This document shows positions 24,514 to 34,960 of a stretch of DNA of 64,000 bases, piece by piece. Every line of letters begins with the position of its first letter. Position 1 is the first letter of the stretch. Position numbers and translations under genes: made by a program. The stretch lies in contig NZ_BJDM01000001.1 of NCBI RefSeq assembly GCF_005405145.1, forward strand, positions 186,001 through 250,000, given 5' to 3'. The notes below the pieces were generated by a model that was given only the letters and a program-made list of their open reading frames with translations, ran no database searches and was not told the origin of the DNA. The DNA comes from Paucilactobacillus kaifaensis. Lineage in GTDB: Bacteria > Bacillota > Bacilli > Lactobacillales > Lactobacillaceae.

Positions 24514-27500
24514 ATGAGTTTAGGATTTATTTTAGGAACGGCTGCGAAGGATCATCAAATTAACTTATTGGATCAGTTGGCTGCTGATATGGCGAAATAT
24601 CCTGATGATCAATTTTATTATTTAGTTCCCAACCATATTAAGTTTGAATCTGAAATTAACGTCTTGGATGAACTTGCTAAACGTCAAAATGGCGATACAC
24701 AAACTAGTTATGCACAGACTAAGTTGCAGGTCTTTTCGTTTAGTCGGCTAGCTTGGTATTTATTGAAAAATACGGCAGCATATCAAGCTCCGCGTCTATC
24801 GGCCACAGGATTAAACATGCTGGTATTTCAAATTATCAGTGACCACCAGGGTGAATTACGATTATTTGCCGGCGAATATAACCAACCGGGATTTATTAAT
24901 GAATTAACGAATCAATTAGAGGAATTGAAACAAGCTCGAATTAGTGCAACTGATCTAGCTAATTTAGCGCAACAAATGAGGCAAACGAGCAGTGACTTGA
25001 ACGCTAAATTACATGATTTAGTGTTAGTGTACACTGCCTATGAACAAGCAGTTAATGGTCAATACTTAGGAAATTCAGAAATTTATGCGCAACTTGCCCA
25101 ATATTTAGAAGAACAGGATTTTAGTCACGCCCACTTTTATTTGGATCGATTTTCGCAATTTACGGCCAGTGAGCAGCAAATCGTGTCGGCTCTAATTTGT
25201 AATGCAAACTCAGTGTTGATTGCACTGACGCTGGATAAGCCATACCCTAAGCAAACCCCAGATCCTAGTGATTTATTTTATGAGGCTGGGAATTTGTATC
25301 ACCGGCTATATCAACAGGCTAAACAGCATCAAGTTAATATCATGCTCGATCAATATGCTAAGCAGAGTCGCGTGGCTTCCGAGTTAGAACAATTGGATCG
25401 TTTTTTAATTGCGGATGCTAAAATGGCCCAAATTGAGGTCCCTAAATTGTCCCACCCTGCTAATTTACAATTGTTTACCGCCGATAATCGGTTAACGGAA
25501 TTACAACAAACAGCGCGACAAATTAGGCAGCTTGTATCTACTGGTAAATATCGGTACCGTGATTTTTTGGTATTGACTAGACACCTAGACGGTTATGCTA
25601 CGGCATTAGAACCTGTTTTTAGACAATATAATATTCCGGTCTTTAATGATCATGAACGTGCCATGGATGACCACCCATTGGTGGAGTTACTAAATGCATT
25701 ATTTGCAGTTAAACAGCATTATTATCGATACTCTGATTTGATGCGCTTGTTAAAAACAGAGTTATTAATTCCACAAGTAGACGGCATGGCTTCCTCGATT
25801 GCGCAGTTTAGGCAGGCTCTTGCAATAACCGAAAATTGGTTATTAAAGACAGGATTACATGGTGATGATTGGTTGCAGTCATCTGATTGGCAGTATTATC
25901 GGTTTAAAGAATCGGATTTAGGACTTCAAACTGATAAAATTACAGAAGATACTCGGCAAATAAATATAATTCGGCATTACATCAAAGAAACTTTGCCTCC
26001 TTTTTTTGCTGCATTAGATAATGCGCAAACTGGGCAAGATGCAGCGACGATTTTGTATCAATTTTTGGTTCAACAAGGAGTCGAACAGCAATTAATCGCT
26101 TGGCGAGATCGGCAAATTGAACGAGGGGATTTGGACCAGGCGGCGCAACCCGAGCAGGTTTGGCAGACCTTTTGTGATCTACTAGATGAGTATGTTGCAA
26201 TATTGGGCGCCCGTCCGTTTAATCCAGACGATTTTCAAACGATTTTACAAGCTGGGTTTAGTGCAGCCACTTATTCGCAAATTCCGTCGACACTTGATCA
26301 GGTAATGGTTTCTGAAACGGGAATTGTGCAAAGTAATCAACGAAAAGTTACATTTATGATTGGCGCCACGGACCTGGTGATGCCAGATGTTCCTAGTGAA
26401 CGGGGATTATTATCTGATCAAGATAAGCTTAGTCTGCAAGGCTATTTAAATGATGAACAGTATTTGTCGGCCGATAGCATGGAACAGCTTGCAAATGAAC
26501 CATTTATTAATTACTTAGGTTTCATGAGCAGCTGTCAGCGACTGTATTTATCGTACCCGCAATTAAATGATCAAGGGCAAGAAATTCAGATATCACCATA
26601 TATTGCGGCGATTAAAAACTTTTTTACCTTGCAGGCGCAAAATTATCAGCAGATACCAAGTATTGATGATGACAAGGTAGCTCCATTTGTGAGCGCACCA
26701 AATGCAACGATTGGTTCATTAGTTCAAATTGGTCGACAGGCAATGGATCAACATCGTAAATTACCGTTAATCTGGCGTTTCATTTACCAACAATTAGTCC
26801 AGTTACCAGAAAGCAGTGCTAAGTTAGCAGTAGTGTTGCGAAGCTTGGATTATCATAATGTTCCGGTTAAATTGAAGCCAGAAATTGTCACTGGTTTGTA
26901 TGGCGATACAATTAATACTTCCGTGTCTAAGTTAGAAGAATTCTATGAAAATGAATATGCTTACTTTCTAAAATTCGGACTTCAACTGAAGGAACGTGAT
27001 ATGTTCGAATTGTCACCAGCTAATACAGGGGAGTTCTTTCATGCTACGCTCGACGCACTGGTTAAACGCGTTCGTCAATTAGATATATCGATGAAAGATT
27101 TAAGCCAAAATCAGCTGGATGATTTGATTAATCAAGTCGTTGAAAACGTCAGTCAAGCGCCCCAGTTCATGATTTTATCTAGCTCTGCCAGAATGAAATA
27201 TATTGGAAAACAGCTCAGTGCTACTGTTCGCCAAATGGGCGAAGCTTTGTACCAGCAAAGTCAGTATACGCCGATGCAACCAACTAAAACGGAGGTTCTG
27301 TTCGGTCAAATACAAGATCAAACAGGGTTGGCAGCGCTCGAGTTTAAATTACCACATAATAAACAAGTTCGTGTTCGTGGAAAGATTGATCGGATTGATC
27401 AACTAGCAACGGATAAGGGTAATTATTTAGGAGTGGTGGACTATAAATCCGGTCAGCGTGATTTTAGCTTTGCGGATGCTTATTATGGATTGGCCATGCA

Positions 27501-28047
27501 AATGCTAACGTATTTAAACGCAGTTGAATTAAATATTGATCGATTGGGGGTTGACCCTAATAGTAAATTGGCTGGCGCTTTGTACATGCATATCCAAAAC
27601 CCTAAGCTAAAACAGCAAGATGTTGCTAAGGGATTAGAGCAAGCCAAGTTAAAGCAAAATAAATATAAGGGTCTGTTGCTAAGCGACTCCAATTTGTTAG
27701 ATCAATTAGATAATCAACTAGCAGATAAGATCGGTAACTCCGATATTTACCCGTTTCGGAAAAAGAGCGATGCTAGTTTTTCAGGACCAGAATTGGTAAC
27801 GCCTGATCAAATGAAGTTATTATTAGCTCGTAATCAAGAACGGATTCAATATGCTGCTGAACAAATTTTTGCGGGGGCTAATGATTTAAATCCTGTTAAA
27901 TGGGCTAATCAGAAAACGGCACTTCAGTATTCACCGTATAAAGATGTGTTCCAGTTTGATGCGATGTTACCAGAAAATAATTATCGGCAATTGGATAAAT
28001 TGGATGCTAAAGCCGTGTTTAAGTTATTACAGGAGGAAGATAAATGA
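24514..28047 (+). CDS. addB: ATP-dependent nuclease subunit B (AddB/RexB), iron-sulfur cysteines lost
   Basis: Nuclease and Chi-recognition partner of AddA in double-strand break repair. 1177 aa. The N-terminal position of the Walker A motif reads GTAAKDHQ, so ATP binding is lost, as in RexB proteins. The C-terminal RecB-type nuclease motif VVDYKSGQ is kept. In Bacillus AddB a Cys-x2-Cys-x5-Cys cluster binds a 4Fe-4S centre; here the matching stretch is ALQYSPYKDVFQFD with Leu, Ser and Phe in the Cys places. GGAGG lies 7 bases before the ATG. addA overlaps its stop by four bases. Confidence 0.95.
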   Translation: MSLGFILGTAAKDHQINLLDQLAADMAKYPDDQFYYLVPNHIKFESEINVLDELAKRQNGDTQTSYAQTKLQVFSFSRLAWYLLKNTAAYQAPRLSATGLNMLVFQIISDHQGELRLFAGEYNQPGFINELTNQLEELKQARISATDLANLAQQMRQTSSDLNAKLHDLVLVYTAYEQAVNGQYLGNSEIYAQLAQYLEEQDFSHAHFYLDRFSQFTASEQQIVSALICNANSVLIALTLDKPYPKQTPDPSDLFYEAGNLYHRLYQQAKQHQVNIMLDQYAKQSRVASELEQLDRFLIADAKMAQIEVPKLSHPANLQLFTADNRLTELQQTARQIRQLVSTGKYRYRDFLVLTRHLDGYATALEPVFRQYNIPVFNDHERAMDDHPLVELLNALFAVKQHYYRYSDLMRLLKTELLIPQVDGMASSIAQFRQALAITENWLLKTGLHGDDWLQSSDWQYYRFKESDLGLQTDKITEDTRQINIIRHYIKETLPPFFAALDNAQTGQDAATILYQFLVQQGVEQQLIAWRDRQIERGDLDQAAQPEQVWQTFCDLLDEYVAILGARPFNPDDFQTILQAGFSAATYSQIPSTLDQVMVSETGIVQSNQRKVTFMIGATDLVMPDVPSERGLLSDQDKLSLQGYLNDEQYLSADSMEQLANEPFINYLGFMSSCQRLYLSYPQLNDQGQEIQISPYIAAIKNFFTLQAQNYQQIPSIDDDKVAPFVSAPNATIGSLVQIGRQAMDQHRKLPLIWRFIYQQLVQLPESSAKLAVVLRSLDYHNVPVKLKPEIVTGLYGDTINTSVSKLEEFYENEYAYFLKFGLQLKERDMFELSPANTGEFFHATLDALVKRVRQLDISMKDLSQNQLDDLINQVVENVSQAPQFMILSSSARMKYIGKQLSATVRQMGEALYQQSQYTPMQPTKTEVLFGQIQDQTGLAALEFKLPHNKQVRVRGKIDRIDQLATDKGNYLGVVDYKSGQRDFSFADAYYGLAMQMLTYLNAVELNIDRLGVDPNSKLAGALYMHIQNPKLKQQDVAKGLEQAKLKQNKYKGLLLSDSNLLDQLDNQLADKIGNSDIYPFRKKSDASFSGPELVTPDQMKLLLARNQERIQYAAEQIFAGANDLNPVKWANQKTALQYSPYKDVFQFDAMLPENNYRQLDKLDAKAVFKLLQEEDK

Positions 28048-31000
28048 GTGCAACCAAATTTACGCCCCATCAACAGCAAGCCATTGTTGATCAAGGTCAA
28101 AATATTTTAGTATCTGCTTCCGCTGGATCTGGTAAAACATCTGTTTTAGTTGAGCGAGTGATTCAAAAAATTTTACATGGCGATAGTGTAGCTAATTTAC
28201 TGGTTGTCACTTTTACGGATGCGGCAGCTAAAGGAATGCGCGATCGGATACAGCGGGCGTTACGACAGGCGATGGATCAAACCAATGACTATGACTTACG
28301 ACAACGACTACGGACAGAAATTAATCAGTTGGGAATTGCTGATATCAGTACGCTACATGCTTTTTGTTTACATTTAATTAAACGCTATTACTATTTGATT
28401 GATTTAGACCCACAGTTTCGACTATTGACAGATACAACAGAACTAATTTTGTTAACTGAATCTGTTTGGGATGACGTTCGCGAAACCTTGTATGCCAATG
28501 AAGATGAAAAATTTGAACAACTAACGCAAAATTTTTCTAACGATCGAGGCGATGAAGGCTTAACCAATGTGGTTAGTCAACTGGATTCGTTTGCTAATGC
28601 GACACCTACACCGTATGAATGGTTACAACAGTTACCCGCACTGTATGAAGTTGAAGGAACTAACCTAACTGAAACTGATTTTTATCAGACACAAGTAAAA
28701 CCAATTTTGATGGATATTTTACAACAGTTGTCGATTGATATGGCACAAGGTATTGAATTAGCGCTTGAGGATGTTTTCAGTAAGGTTAAGGGTTTGTTAG
28801 AAGATGAGTTGATGCAAATCGATGAAGTACTTGAGTTGGTGCAACATGGATCATGGAATGAAATTCGAGCAAAATTATTCAACCTCAACTTTAATACAAT
28901 GCGTGGCCCTAAAGATGACGAAGCAAAAGCTACTTTTGAGCGTATTAAGGTCACTCGTAGTGAATGTAAAAAACAGCTCAATGAGTTAGGGCCAGCTTAC
29001 TTTGCATTAGATGAACAGCAAACGATCGATACAATGAAAGCTGCACAAAAAATTGTTACGGAGTTGGCAGATGTAACCTGGCAGTATCGCGAAGCTTATC
29101 AAGCAGAAAAAAAGCAACGTCACGTGTTGGATTTTAGTGATTTGGAACACTACGCATTGGCAATTTTAACTAGTAACTCTGTTGATGGTCAAAGCGTGGT
29201 TAAACAGTTAAGAGATCACTACGGTGAAATCATGGTGGATGAATATCAGGATACCAACCAATTACAAGAGAGCATCTTACAAACGCTGACGACCGAGCAC
29301 CCAGGGAATCTGTTCATGGTTGGGGATGTGAAACAATCGATTTATCAGTTTCGACTCGCCGATCCAGGTCTATTTTTGCGCAAGTACGAACAGTATCGTC
29401 AGCCACAATCAGATGATGGTGAAGCAATTATTTTAGCTGAAAATTTTCGATCAGTGAAAAATGTAACCGACTTTACCAATTTAATTTTCAAACAGTTAAT
29501 GGATAAAAAAGTGGGCGAAATGGACTATGATGAGGCCGCCCAATTACAGTATGGCGCCATTGATTACCCTAAAGAACCAACAGCAACTGAAGTTTTACTA
29601 TATGAATCTGAAAATTCTACTAGTCAAGATGAGTTGGAACTGGTCCCCGATGATAAAATGACGGGCGAGGTTCAAATGGTGGGGCAACGAATCAAGCAGA
29701 TGATTCAAAATAATGAACAACTTTATGACCGAAAAGAACAAAAAATGCGCCCGATTACGTATGGTGATATTACATTGCTAGTGCCGACGCGTAAAAATAA
29801 CAATTTGATTGTGGAACAATTTAGTCAGTTAGAAATTCCAGTTACCGTTAATGATGCCCAGAACTATTTTCAGGCCACAGAAGTCCGAATTATGATGTCA
29901 TTGCTCCGAGTGGTTGATAATCCCTATCAGGATATTCCGTTAGCAGCTGTTTTACGTTCCCCGATTGTGGGATTGGATGAAAATGAATTGGCCTATTTGC
30001 GAATTCAAAATAAAACGGATGAATATTTTGCGGCAGTAAAGACGTTTCATGATGAGTTTGATGCTAATTTAGCCTCGGAGTTTGCTCAACATATTTATGA
30101 CAAGATTGATCGCTTTTTGCATCAATTAGTTGAATTTAGATTGATTGCTAATCAAAATCGGTTGGTCAAATTGATTTGGGAAATTTACGAAACGACAGGT
30201 TTTTTAGATTATGTTGGTGGAATGCCAGGTGGTCGGCAACGTCAAGCTAATTTACATGCTTTATATGAGCGTGCACATGTATATGAAGAAAGTAGTTTCA
30301 AAGGGCTATTTCAATTTGTCCGATTCATTGAACAAATGCAACAACAAAATCAAGATTTAGGTGAAGCACCTGCTCAAGCCTCAAATGATACTGTTTCTGT
30401 GATGACAATCCATGCTAGCAAGGGATTAGAGTTTCCAGTAGTTTTCTTAATGGATGCCACTCATCAATTCAATAAGGATCGAATGCGACAAGATTACTTA
30501 ATGGATGCTCAGGGTGGAATTGGCATTACTTATTTGACCGCAGATCGTGTCAAAGTTGAGACGCTGCAAAAACAAATTTTAAAAGATGCGGTTAATCGCA
30601 AGGACCAAGCTGAACAAATGCGATTACTTTATGTCGCATTGACACGAGCTGAGCAACGTTTGCTGATTGTTGGAACATATTCAAATGTTGAAAAGGCGAT
30701 CACGAACTGGCAACGGGCATTTCAAAGCGAACGGATGCAGCTGCCGGATCAAATTCGGGCGCAAACGAATAATTTTATGGACTGGATTGGGATGGGTTTG
30801 GTGAGGCATCCCCAATTTGATGCGAGCCTATTAACTACTGATGATGTATGGTCAGGATTGACTGGGGATGCAACTAAATTCGAAATTAAAATTTGGCATG
30901 CGTCAGATTTAAATCAATCGATAGAAACTGGTCAAGATGAAGTTGAAAGTTCAATTCAAGAGCAACTAAATGAAGCGAATAAATTAACAGACCAAATTTC

Positions 31001-31760
31001 AGATATTAGTCGTGCAGCGATTAAACAGGTTTTACATTTCAATTATCAGCACACTGCCGCAACGATGACCACTGCTTATCAATCAGTGTCTGAAATTAAA
31101 CGATTATTTGAAGATCCAGATAACTTTCAGTTAGGACAGTTAGAGTTTGATCCGCAAGCCCGGCAAAAGGGACGTTATGTCAGCGATGATTTTGGTCAAC
31201 CAAAATTTATGCAAACAACAGTTACTCCAAGTGCAGCTGAAGTTGGTACCGCAACGCATTTGGTATTACAAACTTTGGACTTGCGACAATCACCGACCCT
31301 TGCTGCAGTAGATCAAGTAATTACTCGGCTAACTGCTGGTAACATTATTACTGAAGAAATTGCTACGCGGATTAATCGAGAGCAAATTCTGCAATTTTTT
31401 GAAACAGATTTGGGTAAACTTATTTTGGCACGACCTGATCACTTAAAGCGTGAAGTGCCATTTTCAATGTTGTTAAACGGTAATCAGTTGTTTGCTCAGC
31501 TTGCTGATCCAACAGAACGAATCTTAATTCATGGAATTATCGATGGATACTTGGAATTAGAGGATGGTGTTTGTTTATTTGACTATAAAACCGATCAAAT
31601 TCATCCAGATGGTGAGCAGCAAGCTGAGGTGGATAAGATAGTGCAAAGATATCGTGGTCAGGTAAATTTATATGCTCAGGCACTGCAGCAAATGACTGCT
31701 AAACCAGTTGTGCATAAATATTTATATTTATTATCAGTCAACCAATTAGTAGAAATTTAA
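28044..31760 (+). CDS. addA: ATP-dependent helicase/nuclease subunit A (AddA/RexA)
   Basis: UvrD-type 3'-5' helicase with a C-terminal nuclease domain, 1238 aa. Walker A SASAGSGKTS is at residues 24-33, then VDEYQDTNQ (motif II), GDVKQSIYQFR, VMTIHASKGLEFPVV and LLYVALTRAEQRL (motifs V-VI). The nuclease motif is GIIDGYLELE...LFDYKTDQ. ATG overlaps the addB stop (ATGA), with GGAGG at 28033-28037, so translation is coupled. The complex processes DNA ends for RecA loading. Confidence 0.97.
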   Translation: MSATKFTPHQQQAIVDQGQNILVSASAGSGKTSVLVERVIQKILHGDSVANLLVVTFTDAAAKGMRDRIQRALRQAMDQTNDYDLRQRLRTEINQLGIADISTLHAFCLHLIKRYYYLIDLDPQFRLLTDTTELILLTESVWDDVRETLYANEDEKFEQLTQNFSNDRGDEGLTNVVSQLDSFANATPTPYEWLQQLPALYEVEGTNLTETDFYQTQVKPILMDILQQLSIDMAQGIELALEDVFSKVKGLLEDELMQIDEVLELVQHGSWNEIRAKLFNLNFNTMRGPKDDEAKATFERIKVTRSECKKQLNELGPAYFALDEQQTIDTMKAAQKIVTELADVTWQYREAYQAEKKQRHVLDFSDLEHYALAILTSNSVDGQSVVKQLRDHYGEIMVDEYQDTNQLQESILQTLTTEHPGNLFMVGDVKQSIYQFRLADPGLFLRKYEQYRQPQSDDGEAIILAENFRSVKNVTDFTNLIFKQLMDKKVGEMDYDEAAQLQYGAIDYPKEPTATEVLLYESENSTSQDELELVPDDKMTGEVQMVGQRIKQMIQNNEQLYDRKEQKMRPITYGDITLLVPTRKNNNLIVEQFSQLEIPVTVNDAQNYFQATEVRIMMSLLRVVDNPYQDIPLAAVLRSPIVGLDENELAYLRIQNKTDEYFAAVKTFHDEFDANLASEFAQHIYDKIDRFLHQLVEFRLIANQNRLVKLIWEIYETTGFLDYVGGMPGGRQRQANLHALYERAHVYEESSFKGLFQFVRFIEQMQQQNQDLGEAPAQASNDTVSVMTIHASKGLEFPVVFLMDATHQFNKDRMRQDYLMDAQGGIGITYLTADRVKVETLQKQILKDAVNRKDQAEQMRLLYVALTRAEQRLLIVGTYSNVEKAITNWQRAFQSERMQLPDQIRAQTNNFMDWIGMGLVRHPQFDASLLTTDDVWSGLTGDATKFEIKIWHASDLNQSIETGQDEVESSIQEQLNEANKLTDQISDISRAAIKQVLHFNYQHTAATMTTAYQSVSEIKRLFEDPDNFQLGQLEFDPQARQKGRYVSDDFGQPKFMQTTVTPSAAEVGTATHLVLQTLDLRQSPTLAAVDQVITRLTAGNIITEEIATRINREQILQFFETDLGKLILARPDHLKREVPFSMLLNGNQLFAQLADPTERILIHGIIDGYLELEDGVCLFDYKTDQIHPDGEQQAEVDKIVQRYRGQVNLYAQALQQMTAKPVVHKYLYLLSVNQLVEI

Positions 31761-31832
31761 GCATTTAGTTAACTTGCATATCATTTCACTTGTCTAGTGA
31801 TAAATTATTTTGCTTGAAATGGCCTGTTTTCA

Positions 31833-31861
31833 TTGTCTATTTTCTTTTTGTCGTGTAAAAT
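31833..31861 (+). promoter_or_regulatory. Promoter of the NADH dehydrogenase gene
   Basis: TTGTCT (31833-31838), 17-base spacer, TAAAAT (31856-31861), about 50 bases before the start codon. Confidence 0.6.
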
Positions 31862-31909
31862 GTACTTTGAGTAAGCGGATACAAATTCAAAAAAGGGAGT
31901 TTGACGAAT

Positions 31910-33124
31910 ATGGCAAAAGTAGTTGTATTGGGTGGCGGATACGCTGGTATGCGTGCGATTAAAGTGCTTATTGATAAAGCACCTAAGGACACCCAGTTAG
32001 TATTGATTAGCAACACACGAGTGCATACTGAAAAAACTAATATTCATGAAGTAGCGGCAGGCACAACGACGCCGAAAGAAATTTCATTTGATGTCGCCGA
32101 GGTCGCAAAACCACAGCGGGTTAAATTTATTCAGGATACAGTTACTGGAATTGACCTTGATAGCAAAGAAGTTAAGTTGCAGGACAGTGACGAACCAGTT
32201 AGCTATGATTATGTCATTATTGCACTAGGGTTTCGCTCTGAAACATTTGGTATTAAAGGAGCAGAAGAAAATGCACTGCCGTTGACGACTTTGGATGAAG
32301 CATCAGCAGTTGCTGAACATATTGAAAATCAAATTAAGCATTATCAAGATTCCCAAGATCCTAACGATTTAAAAGTGGTTGTTTGTGGAGCTGGTTTTAC
32401 TGGTATTGAATTATTAGGGGAATTAATTCATTCAACCAAGAAATGGGCTCAAAAATACAACACACCTAACGTAGAATTGTATTGTGTGGAAGCAGCAACC
32501 AGTATTTTACCAATGTTTGATCATGGTCTAGCAGACTTTGCCGTTGATTACCTTAAACGCAATGGCGTTCAATTTGTGTTGGGTGCTAAGATTTCAGGCG
32601 TTGAGCCTGGTAAAGTAGTCTATGAAAAAGATGACGAAACTCAAGAAGTGGCCTCAAACAGCATTGTTTGGACTGTGGGTGTTAGTGGTAGTCATGTGAT
32701 GGATGATCCAGCATTTAGTTCTAAACGTGGTCGGGTTATCACAAAAGATGATCTCAGCTTGAATGATGACCATCCAGAGGTGTTTGTGGTTGGTGATGTT
32801 GCTGCAATTATGAATCCAGCTAACAATCGACCTTGGCCGACAACTGCGCAAGTGGCCTTGAAGTCGGCTGCTCATGCAGCAGAAAATGTGGCCAATTTAG
32901 TCAGTGGTGGTTCTGCGACACCATTTGAGTTCCACTCACTAGGGACTGTGGCCTCACTCGGACGAACGCAAGCGATTGGTGAAGTGGCAATGGGTGGTAA
33001 ACAAGTTAAATTAAAGGGCTATCCAGCTTCAGCCTTAAAAAAAGTCATTGTTGATCGGTCATTATTTTATGACAATGGTGTGAGTGGTATTTTGAAGCAC
33101 GGTAGATTTGATATTTGGCATTAA
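31910..33124 (+). CDS. ndh: Type II NADH dehydrogenase (NAD(P)/FAD-dependent oxidoreductase)
   Basis: Single-subunit, non-proton-pumping NADH:quinone oxidoreductase at the inner face of the membrane. Start at 31910 is supported by GGGAG 10 bases upstream; the in-frame TTG at 31901 is one base from it. The FAD motif GGGYAGMRA is at the N-terminus, the NADH motif VCGAGFTGIELLGEL in the middle, and VFVVGDVAA and the C-terminal amphipathic segment follow; 404 aa. Lactobacilli use such enzymes for aerobic NADH reoxidation, with quinone or flavin acceptors. Confidence 0.88.
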   Translation: MAKVVVLGGGYAGMRAIKVLIDKAPKDTQLVLISNTRVHTEKTNIHEVAAGTTTPKEISFDVAEVAKPQRVKFIQDTVTGIDLDSKEVKLQDSDEPVSYDYVIIALGFRSETFGIKGAEENALPLTTLDEASAVAEHIENQIKHYQDSQDPNDLKVVVCGAGFTGIELLGELIHSTKKWAQKYNTPNVELYCVEAATSILPMFDHGLADFAVDYLKRNGVQFVLGAKISGVEPGKVVYEKDDETQEVASNSIVWTVGVSGSHVMDDPAFSSKRGRVITKDDLSLNDDHPEVFVVGDVAAIMNPANNRPWPTTAQVALKSAAHAAENVANLVSGGSATPFEFHSLGTVASLGRTQAIGEVAMGGKQVKLKGYPASALKKVIVDRSLFYDNGVSGILKHGRFDIWH

Positions 33125-33134
33125 AAAGAAAAAA

Positions 33135-33259
33135 GAGTGTGAACGATCACGGATTGAAGTCGTGATATAAGGAGCTAAAGCCCTTGATGAACTTTATACT
33201 TTGAAGTTCATTAAGGGCTTTAGCTCTTTATACAATATGGTTAAGTGATCAGTGAACAC
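33135..33259. repeat. Intergenic hairpin element 5 (GTGTGAAC family)
   Basis: Starts with GAGTGTGAACGATCAC after ndh and ends with GTGATCAGTGAACACA. The core GAGCTAAAGCCCTTGATGAAC pairs with GTTCATTAAGGGCTTTAGCTC with one G-U pair. The left end matches elements 1, 2 and 6. Confidence 0.75.
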
Positions 33260-33369
33260 ATTTACGCAATAAAAATAAAAATCTACCAATAAAATCAAAC
33301 CGCAAGTCCCGAAAAAAGTTACTGCAATCATCCCTAGTTAGAAAGGTCATTTTTTATTTGATAACTTTG

Positions 33370-33385
33370 TGTTCCACGTGTAACA
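33370..33385. promoter_or_regulatory. parS-like site, one mismatch
   Basis: TGTTCCACGTGTAACA differs from the parS consensus TGTTNCACGTGAAACA only at position 12. It is intergenic, upstream of a small membrane protein gene, and about 21 kb from the exact site at 12226. Single-mismatch parS sites are functional in Bacillus, so it may be a secondary ParB site. Confidence 0.65.
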
Positions 33386-33423
33386 TAAAACATTATTAGA
33401 TAACAATTTAAGGAGTAAACATA

Positions 33424-33693
33424 ATGGCTAAACAAGGGAATGCCAAAATTGTAGAAGTTATTAATTCAAAAGTATTTCAAACGGTGATTTTATCTTTGCT
33501 AGTACTGATTGAAGTGGTCGTTTTTTTTCGGGTTACAACAATAACATTAGGAATTGTTCAAATTATGATGATGGCAACTACAGGAGTAACCACAGGTTAT
33601 TTACTTGTATTTTTAGCGTTTGTGGCCCTTCAAATTACCTTTTTGATTTGGTCAATTCGACAGTTGGTTTTGTTTATTAAACGGAAAAATTAA
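33424..33693 (+). CDS. 89-aa membrane protein, unknown function
   Basis: I do not recognise the family. Two transmembrane helices (about residues 19-38 and 58-80) are separated by a short loop with many Thr and Met. N- and C-termini are basic, so both probably face the cytoplasm. TAAGGAG lies about 9 bases before the ATG. It stands between ndh and a flavin oxidoreductase gene, but a hairpin element separates it from ndh. Confidence 0.7.
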   Translation: MAKQGNAKIVEVINSKVFQTVILSLLVLIEVVVFFRVTTITLGIVQIMMMATTGVTTGYLLVFLAFVALQITFLIWSIRQLVLFIKRKN

Positions 33694-33766
33694 AAGGGCA
33701 GGAAACGCTGACTAATAGTCACAAGCAATGTTATAATATTCACAATCTTAGAAATGGAGTGATATT

Positions 33767-34957
33767 ATGGCTAAGTATTCATTTTTAGAACCATTTAAGT
33801 TTTTCAATAAAGATGTTGTCTTAAAAAATAGAGTAATCATTCCGCCAATGACAGAATGTATGGCATTTCATGATGGAACAGTTACAGAAGATGAAGTTGA
33901 TTATTATAAGAAACATAGCGGCGGTGTAGGAATGTATATCACTGCAGTCGCAAATGTAAATAATGAAGGTAAAGGTTTCGAGGGCGAATTAAGTATTGCT
34001 GATGATAAATTTATACCTGGATTACATAAACTAGCATCTGCTATTCAGCGAAATGGGACGAAAGCAATTGTTCAGATTTTTAGTGCTGGTCGAATGTCTA
34101 GTACTGCAATTTTACGTGGGAAAAAACCAGTTAGTGCTAGTGCTATCGCGGCTGTTAGAGCCGGATCTGAAGAACCAAGATCCTTGAGTGAAACAGAAAT
34201 TGAACAGACGATTAAAGATTTTGGTCAGGCTGCTAGACGAGCTATTGAAGCTGGATTTGATGGAGTTGAAATTTATGGTGCAAACACTTATTTGATTCAG
34301 CAATTCTTTTCACCACATTCTAACCAACGAGCTGACAAATGGGGCGGATCAGTTGAAAATAGAATGCAATTTCCATTAGCTGTAATTAGTGAAGTTCAAC
34401 GAGTAGTTACTGAATATGCAACTAAGCCGTTTATTATTGGCTATCGGATCTCACCAGAAGAAATCGAAAAACCTGGGATTACGTTTGATCAGACGTTAGC
34501 GTTCGTTGATGTGTTGAAGGATCAGCCAATTGATTATTTGCATGTTTCTATGGGAAACGTATGGCGTAAGTCATTAACGGATGAGAGCATTACAACGCCT
34601 TTAAATGAAACCATTAAAGAACACTTACAAGGTAAGGTCCCAATGATTGTCGTAGGGGATGTCCAAACCCCTGAAGATGCTGCCAAGGCAACTGATGCTG
34701 GTTTTGATTTAGTTGGAATTGGTCGCCAGAGTATCAGAGAACCCCAGTGGGTCCAAAAAATTGAACATAATGATGAGAGCTCGATAAGATATAAAATATC
34801 TCCAGACGATTTAGACGAACTTGGTGTAAAAAAACCGTTTTTAGATATTTTGATGGCATTAAGCGGGCCGACAGGAATACCGTTAACGACTTCAGTAAAA
34901 ACAGATCGACAAAACGCAAATGCAGTGTTGGATTATGTTTTAAGTGGAGGAAAATAA
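33767..34957 (+). CDS. NADH-dependent flavin oxidoreductase (Old Yellow Enzyme family)
   Basis: FMN-binding TIM-barrel enzyme of 396 aa that probably reduces activated C=C bonds in enones or related compounds. It shows the family hallmarks VVLKNRVIIPPM, GRMSS after VQIFSA, GFDGVEIYGANTYLIQQFFSPHSNQR with the substrate-binding His/Asn, and WGGSVENRMQF. GGAG precedes the ATG by about 8 bases. A strong terminator follows. Physiological substrate is unknown. Confidence 0.9.
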   Translation: MAKYSFLEPFKFFNKDVVLKNRVIIPPMTECMAFHDGTVTEDEVDYYKKHSGGVGMYITAVANVNNEGKGFEGELSIADDKFIPGLHKLASAIQRNGTKAIVQIFSAGRMSSTAILRGKKPVSASAIAAVRAGSEEPRSLSETEIEQTIKDFGQAARRAIEAGFDGVEIYGANTYLIQQFFSPHSNQRADKWGGSVENRMQFPLAVISEVQRVVTEYATKPFIIGYRISPEEIEKPGITFDQTLAFVDVLKDQPIDYLHVSMGNVWRKSLTDESITTPLNETIKEHLQGKVPMIVVGDVQTPEDAAKATDAGFDLVGIGRQSIREPQWVQKIEHNDESSIRYKISPDDLDELGVKKPFLDILMALSGPTGIPLTTSVKTDRQNANAVLDYVLSGGK

Positions 34958-34960
34958 GCT

